This document shows positions 1 to 7,720 of a DNA stretch of 64,000 bases, piece after piece. A program made the position numbers and the translations under genes. The number at the start of each line of letters is the position of its first letter. Positions within the stretch are counted from its first letter, which is position 1. The notes under the pieces are model-generated. The model ran no database searches. It had not been told where the DNA came from and saw only the letters and a list, made by a program, of their open reading frames with translations. Source of the stretch: Alcaligenaceae bacterium. Lineage in GTDB: Bacteria > Pseudomonadota > Gammaproteobacteria > Burkholderiales > Burkholderiaceae_B. The stretch is from contig JACCEN010000001.1 of the NCBI GenBank assembly GCA_013416435.1, positions 124,001 through 188,000 on the forward strand, written 5' to 3'.

Positions 1-107
1 ACGGACGATGCCGCCATGCCCATGCCCCGCGCCACGGCCGAAAAGCTGCGTGCCTGGGCGACCTGTACAAACACCGACATGTGCTCGGAGAATTTTTCCG
101 TTTCCAT
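1..107 (-). CDS. LysR-type transcriptional regulator, N-terminal part only (cut by window start)
   Basis: Read on the minus strand from the ATG at 107, the frame stays open to base 1 and gives a typical LysR winged-helix start, with MSVFVQVAQARSFSAVAR followed by GMGMAASSV. This matches the family pattern of helix, SFSAAAR turn and the helix that leads into SRQ. Only about 35 residues are inside the window, so effector domain and function are unknown. It is divergent from the Bug receptor at 273, the usual arrangement for a LysR gene that controls its neighbour. A second ATG lies nine codons in and could be the true start. Confidence 0.75.
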   Translation of the reverse strand, partial: METEKFSEHMSVFVQVAQARSFSAVARGMGMAASS

Positions 108-119
108 TTATGCGTACCC

Positions 120-136
120 CGCAAAAGCATTTTGCG
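120..136. promoter_or_regulatory. Candidate operator in the LysR/Bug divergent intergenic region
   Basis: A 7-base inverted repeat CGCAAAA-GCA-TTTTGCG lies 13 bases upstream of the minus-strand LysR start, in an AT-rich gap of 165 bases shared with the receptor gene. Position and symmetry suit an autoregulatory LysR site; this is inference. Confidence 0.4.
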
Positions 137-272
137 TTTAGATGGGATTGTGTGGCTAATCTACCCAATACTAGACTACATATTCTTCTTATCTTCGCAA
201 AATTCACAAAAATAGACAAGCTGCTCCGCTACCGCCATGCAGTTATGTCGCATTCGCCCGGAGGCACTATCC

Positions 273-1289
273 ATGTCCGCAACAATTCACTCCACAACCA
301 GCACCCCGTCCGTTCGCAACAAGCTTCCCGGCCGGTTGCTACGGGCGGCCGCCGCCATCGGCATGGGCCTGGCTTGCGGCGCCAATGCCTTGGCTCAGGA
401 CTATCCCGCCAAGCAAGTCATCGTCGTCGTGCCTTTTGCACCGGGCGGCACTGTCGACAATGTGGCGCGCCAAGTGCAAGAGGAGCTGAGCGCCCGGCTG
501 AAACAGACCGTGATCGTTGAAAATCGCGGCGGTGCCGGCGGCACCATCGGCACGGGCACCGTCGCCAAGGCGCAGCCGGACGGCTATCGCGTCGGCATGG
601 TGTTCGATTCGTACGCGACGGAAGCCCACATCTACCCCAGCCTGGCTTACTCGCCTTCCAAGGACTTGACCGGCGTGTCCTACATGGTGCGCTCCCCCAT
701 GGTCCTCGTCGTACCCGCCTCGTCGGCCTATAAAACCCTGCAGGACTATATCAACGCGTCAAAAACGCCGGATACCGTGTCATACGCCTCGGTAGGCGCG
801 GGCAGCTCGAACCATCTGGCCGCCGAACTGTTCCATGAAACGGCCGGGACCAGCGCCCTGCATACCCCGTACAAGGGCGGCGGCCCTGCCATGACGGATT
901 TGATGGGCGCGCATGTCGATTCGATGATCGCCAGCCTCCCCCTGGTACTGCCCCACGTGCAGGCAGGCAAGCTGCGCGCTTTGGGCGTAACCTCGAAAAC
1001 GCGAGCGGCCCAGTTGCCGGATGTGCCGGCAATCGCCGACACCTTCAAGGATTTCGAAATCTATTCATGGGTGGGCATGATCGCCCCAGCCCAGACGCCC
1101 GCAGCCGTCCTCAAGCGTCTGAGCGACGACGTCAACGCAACGCTGAAGACGCCCGCAATCGCCGCCCGGCTGAATGAGGGCGGGTTCGAAGTCGTGGCCG
1201 GCGGCCCGGATCAAATGAATGCCCTGATCAACAGCGAATCCGAACGGTGGGGCCGCTTGATCGCCGACAAGAAAATCGGCCAGCAATAA
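273..1289 (+). CDS. Bug/TctC-family periplasmic solute-binding receptor
   Basis: A 338-residue extracytoplasmic receptor of the Bug (TctC) family, which binds carboxylates or similar small anions for tripartite tricarboxylate transporters. An N-terminal signal peptide of about 45 residues ends in ANALAQ, followed by DYPAKQVIVVVPFAPGGT, the usual first strand and P-loop. ENRGGAGGTIG and HTPYKGGGPAMTDLMGG-like elements are family hallmarks. I chose the ATG at 273 because GGAG lies about nine bases upstream; the in-frame ATG at 237 has none. No TctA/TctB membrane genes are nearby, as is common for orphan Bug receptors. Next to maleylacetate reductase, the ligand may be an aromatic acid or its breakdown product; that is inference. 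Confidence 0.9.
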   Translation: MSATIHSTTSTPSVRNKLPGRLLRAAAAIGMGLACGANALAQDYPAKQVIVVVPFAPGGTVDNVARQVQEELSARLKQTVIVENRGGAGGTIGTGTVAKAQPDGYRVGMVFDSYATEAHIYPSLAYSPSKDLTGVSYMVRSPMVLVVPASSAYKTLQDYINASKTPDTVSYASVGAGSSNHLAAELFHETAGTSALHTPYKGGGPAMTDLMGAHVDSMIASLPLVLPHVQAGKLRALGVTSKTRAAQLPDVPAIADTFKDFEIYSWVGMIAPAQTPAAVLKRLSDDVNATLKTPAIAARLNEGGFEVVAGGPDQMNALINSESERWGRLIADKKIGQQ

Positions 1290-1331
1290 ACTCCGCTCCG
1301 CCGGCAATACTCCATATTTCGATTGAAGGTC

Positions 1332-2393
1332 ATGAAGCATTTCGTCTACACCAGCCAGCCCCAACGTGTTCTCTTCGGACCGGGAAGCATCCAGAACCTG
1401 AATGAAGAAGCCCAGGGTCTGGGCATCACAAGAGCTCTGGTGCTCAGCACCGGACCCCAACGCGACCAGGCGGAGTTCGCGGCGGATCTTCTGGGCGCCA
1501 ATGCGGCGGGCATCTTCGATGCGGCCCGCATGCACGTACCGGTCGAAACCGTCCGTGCGGCATTGGCCCAAGGCCATGAAATGAAGGCGGACGGGCTGGT
1601 ATCGATCGGCGGCGGCTCGACCGTAGGCCTGGCGAAAGCCATTGCACTGGAAACCGGCCTGCCCATCCTGGCCATACCGACGACATACGCCGGATCGGAA
1701 ATGACCTCCATCTACGGCATGACGGACGGCGGCCTGAAACAAACCGGCCGGGATCCCCGCGTGCTGCCCCGCACGGTCATCTATGACCCGGACCTGACGC
1801 ATGCGCTTCCTGTTTCCGTCAGCATCACCAGCGGCCTGAATGCCATCGCGCATGCAGCGGAAGGGCTTTATGCGCAGGATGCCAACCCGATCATGAGCCT
1901 CATGGCGCAGGAAGGTATCGGCGCCGTGGCACGGGGCTTGTCATCGATACGTGCCGACGCCAATGATCGTGAAGGCCGCGATCAGGCGCTTTATGGCGCC
2001 TGGCTGTGCGGAACCGTGCTGGGCAATGTTGGCATGGCCTTGCATCACAAGCTCTGCCACACTCTGGGCGGCAGCTTCAACCTTCCGCACGCGGAAACGC
2101 ATACGGTCGTTCTTCCACACGCCATGGCCTACAACGCGCCGGAAGCGAAAGAGGCAATGGCGGCCATCCAGAAAGCGCTGGGCAACACTGGCGCCTCCGC
2201 CGCAGCGAGCCTGTTCGACCTCGCCGCCGGCCTGGGCGCGCCGACCACGCTGAAAGAACTCGGCATGCGCGAAGAAGACCTGGATCGCGCGGTGGATATC
2301 GCACTGGCCAATCCATACTGGAACCCGCGACCCATTGAACGCCGGCCGCTGCGGCAATTGCTGCAAAATGCTTATGAAGGGCGGCGCCCTTAA
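1332..2393 (+). CDS. Maleylacetate reductase (iron-type alcohol dehydrogenase family)
   Basis: This 353-residue protein should reduce maleylacetate to 3-oxoadipate with NAD(P)H, the step that feeds hydroxyquinol or chlorocatechol cleavage products into the 3-oxoadipate route. Diagnostic features are the start YTSQPQRVLFGPG, the nucleotide-binding GGGSTVGLAKA near residue 95, IPTTYAGSEMTSIYGMT near 120, and the HHKLCHTLGG segment near 240, where iron-type dehydrogenases bind metal. The ATG at 1332 gives the family's usual N-terminus; a TTG nine bases earlier is an alternative. It follows the Bug receptor by about 40 bases, so they are probably cotranscribed. The stop lies ten bases before the first palindromic repeat. 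Confidence 0.9.
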   Translation: MKHFVYTSQPQRVLFGPGSIQNLNEEAQGLGITRALVLSTGPQRDQAEFAADLLGANAAGIFDAARMHVPVETVRAALAQGHEMKADGLVSIGGGSTVGLAKAIALETGLPILAIPTTYAGSEMTSIYGMTDGGLKQTGRDPRVLPRTVIYDPDLTHALPVSVSITSGLNAIAHAAEGLYAQDANPIMSLMAQEGIGAVARGLSSIRADANDREGRDQALYGAWLCGTVLGNVGMALHHKLCHTLGGSFNLPHAETHTVVLPHAMAYNAPEAKEAMAAIQKALGNTGASAAASLFDLAAGLGAPTTLKELGMREEDLDRAVDIALANPYWNPRPIERRPLRQLLQNAYEGRRP

Positions 2394-2403
2394 CCGGACC
2401 CAT

Positions 2404-2538
2404 GGGGTCAGACCCCATACGGGGTCTGACCCCTGCCTGACTACTGCCCATGCCTTTCCCATGGGGTCGGACCCCATGCGGGGTCCGACCCTTATCTCAG
2501 GGCATGACAGGGTCAGACCCCGGATGGGGTCTGACCCC
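2404..2538. repeat. Cluster of three palindromic GGGGTCAGACCCC-type repeats
   Basis: Copies at 2404-2433 (centre ATAC), 2463-2491 (centre ATGC) and 2510-2538 (centre GGAT). Each is GGGGTCAGACCCC facing its reverse complement GGGGTCTGACCCC, and each arm is itself nearly self-complementary. The middle copy carries TCGGA on the left and TCCGA on the right, a compensating pair of changes. The cluster sits between the convergent ends of the maleylacetate reductase and LysR genes; the third copy lies inside the regulator's reading frame. Confidence 0.95.
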
Positions 2539-3405
2539 ATGCGCCAATGCAAGGGTCGCCCGCAGAAACTCGGACTGGTCGTTCTTGCGCCAGCTCAGCA
2601 TGATTGGCGACGAAAAGCCCGGCTCGCCGATGGGCACATACACCACCTCGTCTCGAAACAGGCCTTGCACGGACTCCGGCACGATCGCGATGCCCACGCC
2701 CGCCGCGACCAGGCCCACGGCGGTCTGCAGCTCGTTCACCTCTTTTACCCGTTCGGGCGCCGCGCCCTTGCGCTGGAAAATGTCGAGGACGTGATCGGCA
2801 TAGCTGGGCCGGGGACGCGCCGGATAAAGAATGAGCGTTTCGGAAAGAATATGCTCGACCGTCAAGCTAGAACGGGACGCCAAGCCGCTTTCGCGCGGTA
2901 CTGCGGCGATCAGTCGCTCGTCCCACAATACCAGGCGTTCTATTTCAGGGTCGGTCAGCAGAATGCGCCCGATCCCGATATCTATACGGCCGGTCTTCAG
3001 CGCCTCGAACTGCTGGAGGGTGATCATTTCGGCCAGGCTGATTTCCACGTTGGGATCCAGCATCCTCAAGCGGCGGATAAAGGCCGGCATATATCCATAA
3101 AGGACCGAAGGAACGAAACCCACGCCGAAGCGGCGTTTTTCCTGGCGTCCGATTCTTTGCGTGGCCTGCACGGTTTCAGACAACTTCCGCATCATCAGAT
3201 CCGTCTGGTCGAGAAAGTAACGGCCGGCATCCGTCAGCCGGATGCCACGTCCGGCCCGCTCGAAGAGACTGACCCCGATTTCCTCTTCGAGCATCTTGAT
3301 CTGCCGGCTGAGCGGCGGCTGTGCCATGTGCAGGGCCTTGGCCGCGCGTGTAAAGCTTAGTTCGGCCGCAACCCGCTGAAAATACCGGATTTGCCTGAGC
3401 TCCAT
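2497..3405 (-). CDS. LysR-type regulator of the CatM/BenM/CatR type
   Basis: This 302-residue regulator starts with MELRQIRYFQRVAAELSF, then TRAAKALHMAQPPLSRQI, the winged helix-turn-helix of the CatR/CatM/BenM branch, which senses cis,cis-muconate or related acids. A LysR substrate-binding domain follows from about residue 90. The start is the ATG at 3405; the longer frame to 3453 lacks the family pattern. A perfect ATAC-N7-GTAT box (3411-3425) lies directly upstream, and a second lies upstream of catB. The last 14 or so residues (GVRPHPGSDPVMP) are not family sequence but translation of the palindromic repeat at 2510-2538, so the native end has been replaced. It is divergent from the Bug-catC-pcaD operon. 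Confidence 0.9.
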   Translation of the reverse strand: MELRQIRYFQRVAAELSFTRAAKALHMAQPPLSRQIKMLEEEIGVSLFERAGRGIRLTDAGRYFLDQTDLMMRKLSETVQATQRIGRQEKRRFGVGFVPSVLYGYMPAFIRRLRMLDPNVEISLAEMITLQQFEALKTGRIDIGIGRILLTDPEIERLVLWDERLIAAVPRESGLASRSSLTVEHILSETLILYPARPRPSYADHVLDIFQRKGAAPERVKEVNELQTAVGLVAAGVGIAIVPESVQGLFRDEVVYVPIGEPGFSSPIMLSWRKNDQSEFLRATLALAHGVRPHPGSDPVMP

Positions 3406-3410
3406 TTCCC

Positions 3411-3425
3411 ATACCTTATAAGTAT
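3411..3425. promoter_or_regulatory. CatM/BenM-type operator ATAC-N7-GTAT
   Basis: ATAC CTTATAA GTAT matches the binding consensus known for BenM and CatM of Acinetobacter. It ends six bases before the LysR start codon and lies about 150 bases upstream of the Bug-catC-pcaD operon, so one site could serve autoregulation and divergent activation. The match is seen; binding is inferred. Confidence 0.65.
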
Positions 3426-3578
3426 CGATTGAAATAAATATAGTCTTAGACAAGCAGTGACCGCAACCTGATAATCGTCACATCAATGCGATACGGGGCA
3501 TGCCTTGCGCAGCCGGACCGAATGTCCCGGCAGCCCCTGTATCCGCGCATCAACATCCGAATACCACAGGAGCTCATC

Positions 3579-4610
3579 TTGAAGCAGAATCGCCTTGCGG
3601 CAATCATCGGCACCAAAGTACTTTCCGGCGCGTCCAAGGCGGGCTTCGCCCTTGCCGGCCTGTCCATCGCCATCGGCGCAGCGCCTCAGGCCATGGCCGC
3701 AAATGCGGACAGCTATCCTGAACGCACGATTTCCTGGATCGTCCCCTTCCCGCCGGGCGGCGCCATGGACGCCATCGCACGCGTGCTCAGCGACTCCATG
3801 AGCCAGGACCTTGGCCAAAGCATAGTGGTGGAAAACAAGCCCGGCGCCGGCGGCAACATCGGCGCAACCCAAGTGGCGCGCGCCAAGCCCGACGGCTACA
3901 CCATCATGATCGCCGCCAACGGCATGGCCGTGAATCCCTTCCTGTATTCGAACCTGAAGTACGATCCCATCAAGGATTTCGAGCCGATATCGCTGTTGGC
4001 CGCCGTACCGAACATACTCGTGACGCAAGCAAGCCGCACGGACGTCAACTCGCTGGAAGACGTCATCCGTCAAGCCAAGGAAAAACCGGGCGACTTCACG
4101 TACGCGTCGGCGGGCGTAGGGACGTCGATCCATCTTGCGGGCGCGCTGTTCACCTACACAGGCAAGCTGGACATGCTGCACATCCCTTACAAGGGCAGCG
4201 GCCCCGCCGTGTCCGACCTGATGGGCGGGCAAGTCGACTACATGTTCGACAGCATCACTTCCGCCAAGCCTTATATTGAAACCGGCAAGCTCAAGGCCTT
4301 GGCGATCACCACCAAGACGCGGTCCTCCGTGCTTCCCGACTTGCCCACCGTTGCCGAAAGCGGCATGGAAGGCTACGAACTGACTCCCTGGTTCGCCACC
4401 TTCGCACCGGCCGGCACACCGCCCGAGATCATTGCAAAACTGAACCAATCCATGCTCAAGGCCATGGAGACCGACCGCGTCAAGCAGATCTTTGCAACCA
4501 TCGGCGCCGAGAAGATCGGCAGCACACCCGAGGAACTTCGCAGCTACATGGCGGACGAAACCGCCAAGTGGAAGAAAGTCATCGCGGAAACCGGTATTTC
4601 CATCGATTAA
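3579..4610 (+). CDS. Bug/TctC-family periplasmic solute-binding receptor
   Basis: A second Bug receptor of 343 residues. I place the start at the TTG at 3579 because AGGAG lies about seven bases upstream and the product begins with a clean signal peptide (positive MKQNR start, hydrophobic core, cleavage after QAMA). The upstream in-frame ATGs at 3486 and 3522 lack a ribosome site. Family marks include PERTISWIVPFPPGGAMD, ENKPGAGGNIGA and HIPYKGSGPAVSDLMGG. The gene is first in an operon with catC (20-base gap) and pcaD, so it probably delivers an aromatic or muconate-like substrate to the pathway, or serves as a sensor; the ligand is unknown. Confidence 0.9.
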   Translation: MKQNRLAAIIGTKVLSGASKAGFALAGLSIAIGAAPQAMAANADSYPERTISWIVPFPPGGAMDAIARVLSDSMSQDLGQSIVVENKPGAGGNIGATQVARAKPDGYTIMIAANGMAVNPFLYSNLKYDPIKDFEPISLLAAVPNILVTQASRTDVNSLEDVIRQAKEKPGDFTYASAGVGTSIHLAGALFTYTGKLDMLHIPYKGSGPAVSDLMGGQVDYMFDSITSAKPYIETGKLKALAITTKTRSSVLPDLPTVAESGMEGYELTPWFATFAPAGTPPEIIAKLNQSMLKAMETDRVKQIFATIGAEKIGSTPEELRSYMADETAKWKKVIAETGISID

Positions 4611-4630
4611 TTCAGCATCAAGGAGCCGCT

Positions 4631-4906
4631 ATGCTTTTCATGGTTGAAATGACCGTCAATATTCCGCAGGACCTGCCTGCGGAGGTCGCCGGCGAAATCA
4701 AGGCAAAAGAGAAGGCGTATTCCCAATCCCTGCAGCGTTCCGGCAAATGGGCGCATATCTGGCGCGTGGTGGGCGAGTACAAGAACGTCAGCATCTTCGA
4801 CGTTGAAAGCAACGAAGAACTGCACACCCTGCTGAGCGAACTGCCCTTGTTCCCTTACATGGACATCAGCGTCACCGCGCTGTGCCGGCATCCGTCCGCC
4901 GTCTAG
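4631..4906 (+). CDS. catC: Muconolactone delta-isomerase
   Basis: This 91-residue protein should convert muconolactone to 3-oxoadipate enol-lactone in the catechol ortho-cleavage route. The start MLFMVEMTVNIPQDLP, the stretch GKWAHIWRVVGEYKNVSIF, and SNEELHTLLSELPLFPYMD are characteristic of CatC, which is normally 90-97 residues and forms a decamer. AAGGAG at 4620-4625 fixes the ATG at 4631; the longer frame from 4568 only overlaps the receptor gene. It lies between the Bug receptor and pcaD on the same strand, consistent with one transcript. Confidence 0.95.
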   Translation: MLFMVEMTVNIPQDLPAEVAGEIKAKEKAYSQSLQRSGKWAHIWRVVGEYKNVSIFDVESNEELHTLLSELPLFPYMDISVTALCRHPSAV

Positions 4907-4940
4907 CGCCTATATCCGCTTCAACGAATTACTGATATAC

Positions 4941-5747
4941 ATGAGCACCATTCGCGTCGACCAAGAAGATCTTTTTTATTCGCTCAGCGGCAAATCGGGC
5001 GCACCGGTACTGGTGCTCTCGAACTCATTGGGAACGTCACACTCGATGTGGTCGCCACAAGAAGCACTGGGCGGCCACTTCCAGTTGCTTCGATACGACA
5101 CCCGCGGGCACGGGCAGTCCTCCAAGCCCACGGGGCCTTACTCGCTGGCGCAGCTGGGCCAAGACGTGCTGAACCTGCTGGATCATCTGGGCATACGCCA
5201 AGCCGCTTTCTGTGGCATTTCGATGGGAGGACTCATCGGCCAATGGCTGGGCATCCACGCGCCGGAACGCTTTACCCACCTGATTCTCGCGAACACCGCC
5301 GCACGCATCGGCACCGAGCAGGGCTGGCGCGATCGTGCCGCGACGGTACGCGCGCAGGGCATGCGTCCGGTGGCAGAAGGCGCGGAATCGCGCTGGTTCA
5401 CGCCGGAGTATATCCAAGCCAACGCAGAGACCGTCGCTCCTTTGCTGCAGGCATTGCATGGCGCGGACGCGGAAGGCTATGCGTCTTGCTGCGACGCCCT
5501 GGCCGTCGCCGACCTGCGCGAGGACATCAGGAACATCGAAGCCCCCGCACTGGTCGTCGCCGGCAGGCACGATCCGGTCACGACGCCCGCCGACGCGGAC
5601 TTCATGGCCGACCGCATCCCGCGCTCGACGCGCATCGACCTCCCGGCCTCCCACCTTTCCAACATCGAAGCGGCGGCGTCCTTCAATGAAGCGCTGATCG
5701 CGTTCTTGGGGTCAAATCGAAGGGGTCAGACCCCGTACGGGGTCTGA
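4941..5747 (+). CDS. pcaD: 3-oxoadipate enol-lactonase (alpha/beta hydrolase)
   Basis: The 268-residue hydrolase opens 3-oxoadipate enol-lactone to 3-oxoadipate, the step after CatC. It shows the oxyanion region SNSLGTSHSMW, the RYDTRGHGQSS loop, the nucleophile elbow CGISMGG (Ser94), an acid residue in AGRHDPVT and the catalytic His in ASHLSN. It sits 34 bases after catC. The family sequence stops at ALIAFLGS; the final residues GQTPYGV and the TGA stop are encoded by the palindromic repeat at 5722-5751, so the natural end has been overwritten. The tail is short and lies after the last helix, so activity may be kept. Confidence 0.92.
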   Translation: MSTIRVDQEDLFYSLSGKSGAPVLVLSNSLGTSHSMWSPQEALGGHFQLLRYDTRGHGQSSKPTGPYSLAQLGQDVLNLLDHLGIRQAAFCGISMGGLIGQWLGIHAPERFTHLILANTAARIGTEQGWRDRAATVRAQGMRPVAEGAESRWFTPEYIQANAETVAPLLQALHGADAEGYASCCDALAVADLREDIRNIEAPALVVAGRHDPVTTPADADFMADRIPRSTRIDLPASHLSNIEAAASFNEALIAFLGSNRRGQTPYGV

Positions 5748-5790
5748 CCCCAATGAATGTGTATGGGGTCAGACCCGTGGGTCTGACCCC
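5722..5790. repeat. Two palindromic repeats at the pcaD/catB convergent junction
   Basis: A full 30-base perfect palindrome with GTAC centre lies at 5722-5751. A 26-base form with shorter arms (GGGGTCAGACCC, GT, GGGTCTGACCCC) lies at 5765-5790. The first copy supplies the last codons and stop of pcaD; the second ends nine bases before the 3' end of catB. A partial half-site, GGGGTCAAA, is visible at about 5708. Confidence 0.95.
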
Positions 5791-5799
5791 TCCTTCCCC

Positions 5800-6918
5800 T
5801 CACGCCCGCGCGTAGTGGCGCACCTTATCCTCATCCAGCGCGATACCCAGCCCCGGTCCTTGTGGAAGCTTGAGGGTGAAATCGCTGTAATCCAGCGGCT
5901 CCGCCAGGATGTTGTCTTTCATCAGCAGAGGTCCGAAAAGCTCCGTACCCCATTCCAGCCTGCCGACGGTTGCGAACAGATGCGCCGCGGCGATGGTCGA
6001 AACCGGGCCTTCCAGCATGGTGCCGCCGTACAGGGCGATATCCGCGGCCTGAGCGATGCCCATCAGGTCCTGCGCGCCGCGCAAGCCCCCGGCCTGCTCT
6101 ATCTTGATGGCAAACACGTTGGCGCAATGGGCTGAGGCCAACGCGAAGCCGTCTTCGCGACCTTTCAAGGCTTCGTCGGCCATGATGGGCAGGATGCCCT
6201 GGCCGCAAAGACGACCCAAGCCTGCAAGATTCTTTTCATGGATGGGTTGCTCGACCAGATCGACTCCGGCATCGGCGAGCGGACGCAGCGCCGCCATGGC
6301 CTGGCATTCCGACCAGCCCTGATTGACGTCGATGCGCACACTGACGTCGTCTCCGACCGCTTTCTTGATCGCCGCAATATGCCGCAGGTCTTCCTTGAAG
6401 GATTTAAGACCTACTTTCAGCTTGAAAACATTGTGCCGCCGGGTGCCCAGCATTTCCTGCGCTTCGGCGATGTCCTTGTGCGTGTCGCCGCTGGCCAGTG
6501 TCCATGCCACGCCCACCTCTTCGTGCACCGCACCGCCCAGCAAGCTGCTTACCGGCACGCCCAGACGCTTGCCCAGCGCGTCGTACAACGCCGTTTCGAC
6601 GGCGCTCTTGGCAAAATGATTGCTCTTCACCGCTCTGGCGATCCGGCCCATCAGCGCTCCCGGGTTATAGGCCGGCTGGCCTAGCAGCAACGGAGTGATG
6701 TAGGTATCGATATTCACCTTGATGCTTTCCGGGCTTTCGGCGCCGTAGTTCAGCCCCCCGATCGTCGTTGCTTCGCCTATGCCTTCGATGCCGTCGGAAG
6801 TCTTGAGACGGACCAGAACCATGCTCTGGTGTTCCATGACGGCGACCGAAAGCTTATGAGGCCTGATCGTGGGTATGTCGAGAATATGGGTGGTGACTTC
6901 AACTACAGTGGCATGCAT
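5800..6918 (-). CDS. catB: Muconate cycloisomerase
   Basis: The 372-residue enolase-superfamily enzyme cyclises cis,cis-muconate to muconolactone, the substrate of CatC. It has the catalytic lysine pair FKLKVG (Lys167, Lys169), metal ligands in RIDVNQGW (Asp197), VEQPIHEKN (Glu223) and MADEAL (Asp248), at spacings matching characterised CatB. The ATG at 6918 gives the normal length; the frame continues to 7017 without a family match. It is convergent with pcaD but carries its own ATAC-N7-GTAT box 92 bases upstream, so it appears to belong to the same regulon as catC-pcaD. A chloromuconate cycloisomerase cannot be fully excluded from sequence alone. Confidence 0.93.
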   Translation of the reverse strand: MHATVVEVTTHILDIPTIRPHKLSVAVMEHQSMVLVRLKTSDGIEGIGEATTIGGLNYGAESPESIKVNIDTYITPLLLGQPAYNPGALMGRIARAVKSNHFAKSAVETALYDALGKRLGVPVSSLLGGAVHEEVGVAWTLASGDTHKDIAEAQEMLGTRRHNVFKLKVGLKSFKEDLRHIAAIKKAVGDDVSVRIDVNQGWSECQAMAALRPLADAGVDLVEQPIHEKNLAGLGRLCGQGILPIMADEALKGREDGFALASAHCANVFAIKIEQAGGLRGAQDLMGIAQAADIALYGGTMLEGPVSTIAAAHLFATVGRLEWGTELFGPLLMKDNILAEPLDYSDFTLKLPQGPGLGIALDEDKVRHYARA

Positions 6919-7009
6919 TGCGATCAACTCTGGGAAATGGTGGCGATATGTTCCAAACGAGTATAGATACCGCCAAGCGGCAGGTCTAATATGGATTAAG
7001 TCGCGAACC

Positions 7010-7024
7010 ATACTCATAAGGTAT
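7010..7024. promoter_or_regulatory. CatM/BenM-type operator ATAC-N7-GTAT upstream of catB
   Basis: ATAC TCATAAG GTAT matches the same consensus as the site at 3411-3425, 92 bases upstream of catB. A second pair of half-sites in reversed order, GTAT-AG-ATAC, lies at 6961-6970, closer to the likely promoter. Two sites at these positions suit LysR activation. Confidence 0.65.
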
Positions 7025-7089
7025 CGGATCGCTTCACGACACAGTCCATGCCATTGCGCCGTTTGACGGTGGCCATCCCCGGGAGGACA

Positions 7090-7545
7090 ATGGACGCCGC
7101 CGCAACTTCAGTCCTGGAACACATCATGAACGAGCCCGCATTGCTTGCGGAATGGATCATCGAGCAGGTCTCCGACGCTCTTATTTATGCCGATCGTGAA
7201 GGCAGGATCGTGCGTTGGAACCTCGCAGCCGGCGAGCTCTTCGGCCATGGCGCGAACGATGCACTTGGCCATAGCCTGGACCTGATCATTCCTCCGCACC
7301 TGCGTGCGGCCCACTGGGCCGGCTACGACCAGGCCATCGCCAACGGAACGACCAAGCTCCATGGACGCCCCACGCTAACCCGGGCCGCGCACAAAGATGG
7401 CCGCAAGCTTTATGTCGAAATGACTTTCGCGCTCGTCAAGGACGCCGACGGCCATGCCATCGGTTCGGTCGCCATGGCGCGCGACGTCACCGCGCGGGTG
7501 GAAAAGGAACGCGCCGCGCGCAGTGGTCATGCAATATCGCCGTAG
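7090..7545 (+). CDS. PAS-domain protein, single domain
   Basis: A 151-residue soluble protein consisting almost entirely of one PAS domain: WIIEQVSDALIYADREGRIV, then WNLAAGELFG and the region ending in GSVAMARDVTAR. PAS domains sense redox, oxygen, light or small ligands, and single-domain forms act through a partner. GGGAGG just before the ATG at 7090 fixes the start. No kinase, cyclase or DNA-binding domain is attached and the partner is not evident among the neighbours. It is divergent from catB; whether it has anything to do with aromatic catabolism is unknown. Confidence 0.8.
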   Translation: MDAAATSVLEHIMNEPALLAEWIIEQVSDALIYADREGRIVRWNLAAGELFGHGANDALGHSLDLIIPPHLRAAHWAGYDQAIANGTTKLHGRPTLTRAAHKDGRKLYVEMTFALVKDADGHAIGSVAMARDVTARVEKERAARSGHAISP

Positions 7546-7720
7546 GCGCGGAAGCGGCTTGCGAAGGCGGCTTTTTCTTTGAAAGCTGTTTGCCGGCAGC
7601 TGTGATTGCCGCGCAGGCCCTACAGCAGAAATCGCAGATGCGCACGCGCATTTGCAGAACATTTTTCCCGCGAGACTTGGCGAGCCTCAGCATCAAAATT
7701 CAACACAAAGGAAACCAATC

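Noticed and set aside
2404-2538. CRISPR array made of the palindromic repeats
   Set aside because: The spacers are of uneven length and partly homologous to each other, cluster sizes are 1-4 copies and no cas gene is present.
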